Assembly: GCA_002327405.1 (NCBI GenBank)
Contig: DCVO01000020.1
Location: 1 to 8,893, forward strand
Direction: 5' to 3'
Length of the DNA: 8,893 nt
From: Thiobacillus sp. UBA2186
GTDB lineage: Bacteria; Pseudomonadota; Gammaproteobacteria; Burkholderiales; Thiobacillaceae
The position numbers were made by a program, and so were the translations under genes. Within the stretch, counting starts at the first letter, position 1; the number at the start of each line of letters is the position of its first letter. The notes beneath the pieces are model-generated. The model was not told the origin of the DNA. It did no database searches and saw only the letters and a list, made by a program, of their open reading frames with translations. Positions 6,031-8,893 of this stretch are shown one piece after another.

Positions 6031-6100
6031 AACGGACACGGCGGCTGCTGCGTTCATGATTCGGGTGGGCGCAGTCGCCATGTCCGTTAGGGGGGTAAAA

Positions 6101-6583
6101 ATGCCAAAACCTGATTTAAAGTTTCTGCTCACCAGTCCCGCGCACTTCATCGCGCTGGGCTTCGGCTCCGGCCTGGCACCCAAGGCCCCGGGCACCTTCG
6201 GCAGCGTCGCCGCGCTGCCGCTGTTCTGGCTGCTGTTGCAGGCCGGGCTGGGCCAGCCGGCGCTGCTCCTCCTCATCGCCGCCGGTTTCGCGCTGGGCGT
6301 CTGGGCCTGTACGGTTACCGGCAAAAACCTGGGGATCGCCGACCATGGCGGCATCGTGTGGGACGAGATCGTGGCCATGTGGCTGGTGCTCGCCTTCACG
6401 CCGACGGATTGGATTTGGTGGCTGATCGCCTTTGGCTTGTTCCGTTTTTTCGATATCCTGAAACCCTGGCCCATCCGCTTTTTCGATGTCCGCCTCAAGA
6501 GCGGCTTCGGGGTCATGTTCGATGACTTTCTGGCGGCGCTCTACGCGCTGCTCATGATCAAAGGCTGGCTATGGCTCGCGTGA
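6101..6583 (+). CDS. pgpA: Phosphatidylglycerophosphatase A
   Basis: The 160-residue membrane protein matches PgpA, which dephosphorylates phosphatidylglycerophosphate to phosphatidylglycerol at the inner membrane. Motifs: GFGSGLAPKAPGTFGS (20-35), DHGGIVWDEIVAMW (81-94), FRFFDILKPWPI (114-125) and GFGVMFDDFLAALY (136-149). The acidic residues in these are the expected metal and catalytic sites. Hydrophobic segments at about 36-70, 90-112 and 143-160 fit membrane helices. The frame stays open far upstream through repeats, but the family length and the AGGGGGG stretch at 6089-6095 support ATG 6101; ATG 6080 is the alternative. The stop lies 13 bases inside pncC, so the two genes overlap and are probably co-translated. 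Confidence 0.95.
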   Translation: MPKPDLKFLLTSPAHFIALGFGSGLAPKAPGTFGSVAALPLFWLLLQAGLGQPALLLLIAAGFALGVWACTVTGKNLGIADHGGIVWDEIVAMWLVLAFTPTDWIWWLIAFGLFRFFDILKPWPIRFFDVRLKSGFGVMFDDFLAALYALLMIKGWLWLA

Positions 6584-7068
6584 GCGACGACGAACTCCTG
6601 CAACTGGCCCATATCCTGGGACAGAAACTGCACGCCAAGGGCTGGATGCTGGCGACCGCCGAGTCCTGCACCGGCGGCTGGGTGGCGCAGGTGGTCACCG
6701 CCATCCCCGGCTCGTCGGCCTGGTTCGACCGCGGCTTCGTCACCTATTCCAACCGCGCCAAGCAGGAAATGCTGGGGGTGAACCCCGCGACGCTTGAAGC
6801 GCATGGCGCGGTATCCGAGGAAACCGTAAAGGAAATGGCGGCGGGCGCGCTGGCGAAAAGCGCCGCGCAAATCAGCGTGGCCATCTCGGGCATCGCCGGG
6901 CCGGGCGGCGGCAGCGAGAAAAAACCCATCGGCACCGTGTGCATCGGCTGGGACACGGCGGGCGCCAGCCCGCACTCGACCACCTGCCGGCTCTCCGGCG
7001 ACCGCGAGGAAATCCGCTCACGCGCCGTGGCCGCCGCCCTGCGCGGGTTGATCGAACTGATCGAATAG
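6571..7068 (+). CDS. pncC: Nicotinamide-nucleotide amidohydrolase (CinA C-terminal domain protein)
   Basis: PncC deamidates nicotinamide mononucleotide to nicotinate mononucleotide, recycling the by-product of NAD-dependent DNA ligase. The 165-residue protein is the stand-alone CinA C-terminal domain: ATAESCTGG (28-36) with the probable nucleophile S32, YSNRAKQEMLGV (59-70) with Y59 and K64, and SGIAGPGGG (106-114). The N-terminal MoaB-like domain of full CinA is absent, as usual for proteobacterial PncC. The ATG lies 13 bases inside pgpA and has only a weak AAAGG upstream, implying coupling. In many proteobacteria this gene directly precedes recA; here a minus-strand WYL gene lies between. 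Confidence 0.95.
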   Translation: MARVSDDELLQLAHILGQKLHAKGWMLATAESCTGGWVAQVVTAIPGSSAWFDRGFVTYSNRAKQEMLGVNPATLEAHGAVSEETVKEMAAGALAKSAAQISVAISGIAGPGGGSEKKPIGTVCIGWDTAGASPHSTTCRLSGDREEIRSRAVAAALRGLIELIE

Positions 7069-7096
7069 CCAAAGAGCCCACCTAAAAACCCGTTTA

Positions 7097-7158
7097 ACAG
7101 GGAGGAACGGGAGGTAAGGGAGTAAGGCAAAAAAAGGTTTTCTCTCTTACCTCCCTGT
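7097..7158. repeat. Inverted repeat with 9-nt units between pncC and the WYL gene (hairpin element 3)
   Basis: Left units ACAGGGAGG, AACGGGAGG and TAAGGGAG run from 7097. The right arm complements the same series with one unit missing. The best contiguous stem pairs 7109-7118 with 7146-7155 (10 bp), continuing four pairs inward with one G-U. ACAGGGAGG (7097-7105) can instead pair with 7150-7158. The convergent position, 28 bases after the pncC stop, and the T-run at 7165-7171 suggest a terminator for pncC. Same architecture and orientation as elements 1 and 2. Confidence 0.75.
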
Positions 7159-7224
7159 CCAAAGCTTTTTTCCTGCGGCTCTGAACTGGCGAACTTTGCC
7201 GTCGTATGTCCGCGAGTTTGCGGT

Positions 7225-8115
7225 TCAGCGAAACGCCCAGCCCGCGAAGGGCTCGATCTCGTCGCGATTCAGCAGCATCAGCTGGTAGGCCTGCGGATTC
7301 AGCGAATGATCGGGAGTCGTGTCCACGCTCAGTCGCTGCAGCACGTAGCCGATCAGCGCGCGGCGCAGCTCCACTTCGATGACCTCGCCGCTGGCACCGT
7401 AATCCAGCAGCAGGCTCGCGCGCTTCTGTACATCCAGGCCGGCATGCGGCGCGAGCTTCAGCGTCACCGTTTCCATCCAGTCCTCGTCGTATTCGGCGCT
7501 CGATTCAGCCGGCTCGGCCAGGCACTCGGCATCGAGAAAACGCGACAGCACGAAATCGCGAAAATCGTAGGTGTCCGTGCTGTAGGCGCGCACATGCCAG
7601 CGCAGTCCGGTGTCGACCAGCGCATGCGGTTCGAGGATGCGGGTTTGCGGGCTGTCGCGGTCGGAAAGTGAGCGGTAGCTTACGCGCAGCTTGCGAAAAC
7701 CGTGGATGGCGCGGGTGATCTGCGCCAGCACCCGCGCACTCGGCAGCCGCGCAGGGAGCGGCAGCGAAACCATGGACAGGCCGTAGATCGGCGCCGCGCC
7801 GTAAGGCCCGCCGGCCACCGCGAGGTTGGCGGCAATCATCGGCAGCACGGCGGCCGGGCTGAGATCGGCGAAGGCCGGACTGAAATCCGGCGCGGGCACG
7901 AAACCGAACACGCTCTGGGTGTAAACCAGGTTGCCGGGAACGAGATCCGAATAAAGCTTGAGGTCCTTGGTCGCAGCCGGGTCGGAAATGCCGAAGGCGC
8001 GGGCCACGTCGCTGCGCGACACCACCCCGGTGTAATAGGCCATGACCTCGATATATTGCAGGCGCTGGCGGGTCGCCCATTTCACGTCCAGAAGCATTTT
8101 TTCCCTGACAGCCAT
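7225..8115 (-). CDS. WYL-domain transcriptional regulator (BrxR/CapW- or DriD-like layout)
   Basis: The 296-residue protein has an N-terminal winged helix (about 13-77; helix-turn-helix SRSDVARAFGISDPAATKDLKLY at 33-55), a WYL domain (about 140-200; RVSYRSLSD then RWHVRAYSTDTYDFRDFVLSRF, with RWHVRAY at 172-178 at the WYL core) and a C-terminal WCX-like region (about 215-290). The N-terminus, beginning KWATRQRLQYIEVMAYYTG, resembles regulators of BREX and CBASS defence loci (BrxR, CapW). The same domain order occurs in DriD, a DNA-damage activator that senses single-stranded DNA. WYL domains bind nucleic acids or nucleotides. No defence genes are visible; recA is the next gene, divergent. ATG 8115 has AAGGTG upstream; M7 (8097) with AGGG before it is an alternative start. 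Family is secure, target unknown. Confidence 0.9.
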   Translation of the reverse strand: MAVREKMLLDVKWATRQRLQYIEVMAYYTGVVSRSDVARAFGISDPAATKDLKLYSDLVPGNLVYTQSVFGFVPAPDFSPAFADLSPAAVLPMIAANLAVAGGPYGAAPIYGLSMVSLPLPARLPSARVLAQITRAIHGFRKLRVSYRSLSDRDSPQTRILEPHALVDTGLRWHVRAYSTDTYDFRDFVLSRFLDAECLAEPAESSAEYDEDWMETVTLKLAPHAGLDVQKRASLLLDYGASGEVIEVELRRALIGYVLQRLSVDTTPDHSLNPQAYQLMLLNRDEIEPFAGWAFR

Positions 8116-8146
8116 ACCCCAGACACCTTAAGTCATTGATTTGACG

Positions 8147-8152
8147 ATTATA
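8147..8152 (-). promoter_or_regulatory. -10 element for the WYL regulator gene
   Basis: The minus strand reads TATAAT, a perfect -10 box, 32 bases before the ATG at 8115. No good -35 lies 16-18 bases away; that position falls on an ATCATGT-type sequence, part of the direct repeats at 8169-8229. A regulator bound there, possibly the WYL protein itself, could control this promoter. Confidence 0.45.
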
Positions 8153-8168
8153 GATAGCTTTGTCGCAA

Positions 8169-8229
8169 ACATGATACAAATTATCACATGGTATTTTTTA
8201 GTTACATGATATTTTTTATTGACATAAAA
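8169..8229. repeat. ACATGATA-like direct repeats, candidate operator array
   Basis: ACATGATA-like sequences start at 8169, 8186, 8204 and, weakly, 8222, spaced 17, 18 and 18 bases. The second and third are 15 bases each (ACATGGTATTTTTTA and ACATGATATTTTTTA) with one mismatch. TGATACAAATTATCA (8172-8186) is also a short inverted repeat with 5-bp arms. The stretch is AT-rich, unlike its surroundings, and lies between the WYL -10 box and the TTGACA promoter, so a bound protein could affect both. Its role is inferred. Confidence 0.5.
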
Positions 8230-8247
8230 GAAAGTATCGCCTACATT
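8219..8247 (+). promoter_or_regulatory. Sigma-70 promoter upstream of recA
   Basis: A perfect TTGACA (8219-8224) is followed 17 bases later by TACATT (8242-8247, 4/6 match to TATAAT). The next recognisable plus-strand gene is recA, so this is probably a recA promoter with a leader of about 250 bases that would contain the composite repeat 8310-8439. No closer promoter is convincing, and no CTGT-N8-ACAG LexA box is present in 8116-8504. Confidence 0.5.
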
Positions 8248-8309
8248 GCCGACATGGCTGCGAGATACACGACGCACCTTATTGAGCAGAAGCGGGGCAA
8301 TTTAAAACC

Positions 8310-8439
8310 CTGGATCGCCACGCCGAGTCGCTTTGGGCTCAGCGTTTGCCCCCTCTCCCTCGGGGGAGAGGGTTGGGGTGAGGGCACGGGCCTCGCGATG
8401 ACGTCATTGCGAGAAGGCGCAGCCGACGCGGCAATCCAG
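8310..8439. repeat. Composite repeat before recA: inverted arms enclosing a CCCTCTCC palindrome
   Basis: CTGGATCGCCACGCCG (8310-8325) and CGACGCGGCAATCCAG (8424-8439) are complementary at 13 of 16 positions. The right arm is the end of an ATTGC...GCAAT-type repeat (8402-8439; ATTGC 8406-8410, GCAAT 8431-8435) seen in many bacterial genomes. Between the arms, 8349-8384 is a clean copy of the CCCTCTCC/GGGGAGAGG family, with palindrome CCCTCTCC-CTCG-GGGGAGAGGG and a GGGGTGAGGG tail. One repeat thus appears to sit inside another, within the predicted recA leader. Confidence 0.7.
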
Positions 8440-8504
8440 TCGATAGCAACCACTTCCATCAATAAACCCCCCACCCGACAACCAACCGCAATCAGGAGAC
8501 AGAC

Positions 8505-8893
8505 ATGGCAACCGTATCCCAAGAAGACAAGATGAAGGCCCTCACCGCCGCCCTCAGCCAGATCGAAAAGCAGTTCGGCAAGGGCTCGGTCATGCGCCTG
8601 GGCGACCACGCCGAGAACCAGGACCTGCAGGTCATCTCCACCGGCAGCCTGGGCCTCGACATCGCCCTGGGCGTCGGCGGCCTGCCGCGCGGCCGCGTGG
8701 TCGAGATCTACGGCCCGGAATCCTCCGGCAAGACCACGCTGACCCTGCAAGTCATCGCCGAGATGCAAAAAATGGGCGGCACCGCCGCCTTCATCGACGC
8801 GGAACACGCGCTCGACCCGGTCTATGCCAGGAAGCTGGGCGTGGACGTCGACAACCTGCTGGTGTCCCAGCCCGACACCGGCGAGCAGGCGCT
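8505..8893 (+). CDS. recA: Recombinase RecA (N-terminal part, runs off the window)
   Basis: The first 129 residues are clearly RecA, the ATP-dependent strand-exchange protein that also triggers LexA self-cleavage. The N-terminal segment has EKQFGKGSVMRLGD (21-34), then STGSLGLDIALGVGGLPRGRVVEIYGPESSGKTT (45-78) with Walker A GPESSGKT (70-77), and FIDAEHALDP (96-105) with the expected catalytic E100. AGGAG at 8494-8498 lies six bases before ATG 8505. Coding continues past 8893; the rest of the protein, including loops L1 and L2, is outside. Its promoter is probably at 8219-8247, and no LexA box is visible upstream. Confidence 0.98.
   Translation, partial: MATVSQEDKMKALTAALSQIEKQFGKGSVMRLGDHAENQDLQVISTGSLGLDIALGVGGLPRGRVVEIYGPESSGKTTLTLQVIAEMQKMGGTAAFIDAEHALDPVYARKLGVDVDNLLVSQPDTGEQA

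Noticed and set aside
5687..6100. N-terminal extension of PgpA of up to 138 residues
   Set aside because: The extra region is translated repeat sequence; PgpA family length and motifs fit a start at 6101.
7225..8504. A CBASS or BREX locus attached to the WYL regulator
   Set aside because: No cyclase, effector, methylase or Brx protein is encoded in the window; the genes on both sides are housekeeping.
8188..8535. A 115-residue plus-strand reading frame before recA
   Set aside because: It runs through two intergenic repeat elements and into the recA start in another frame, has no ribosome binding site, and resembles no family I recognise.

Overview
The window is GC-rich chromosomal DNA. The protein sequences and gene order (ribE-ribB-ribH-nusB-thiL-pgpA-pncC followed by recA) point to a betaproteobacterium. 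A DsrC/TusE-family protein at the left edge hints at sulfur-related metabolism, but does not prove it. Lineage is inferred from remembered family resemblance; no search was run.

Layout. Positions 1-422 hold the last codons of an unidentified gene and a DsrC/TusE-like gene with a TTG start. A convergent gene on the minus strand (604-1767) encodes an FMN-dependent nitronate monooxygenase-like enzyme, with a promoter overlapped by an inverted repeat. A plus-strand housekeeping run covers 1960-7068: riboflavin synthase (ribE), DHBP synthase with a degenerate GTP cyclohydrolase II domain (ribB), lumazine synthase (ribH), the antitermination factor nusB, thiamine-phosphate kinase (thiL), phosphatidylglycerophosphatase A (pgpA) and the CinA-like amidase pncC. 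RibB and RibH make the lumazine that RibE converts to riboflavin, so these three catalyse the last steps of one pathway. ThiL makes thiamine diphosphate, PgpA makes phosphatidylglycerol, and PncC recycles nicotinamide mononucleotide. A minus-strand WYL-domain regulator (7225-8115) lies between pncC and recA, which begins at 8505 and runs off the right edge.

The unusual material is mostly between the genes. Three gene ends (452-586, 4627-4695, 7097-7158) carry hairpin elements of one architecture: purine-rich arms built of 8-9-nt tandem units, different in sequence but internally complementary. A second family, a CCCTCTCC/GGGGAGAGG palindrome with a G-rich tail, occurs in frame inside thiL (5586-5620), as a decayed cluster before pgpA (5928-6030), and before recA (8349-8384). 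The last copy sits between the arms of a third, ATTGC/GCAAT-type repeat.

No defence system, CRISPR array, transposase, tRNA or rRNA is visible. The best candidate for new biology is the solitary WYL regulator beside recA, with ACATGATA-like direct repeats in its upstream region. It resembles the regulators known from defence islands and from DNA-damage responses, but no target operon is visible here.
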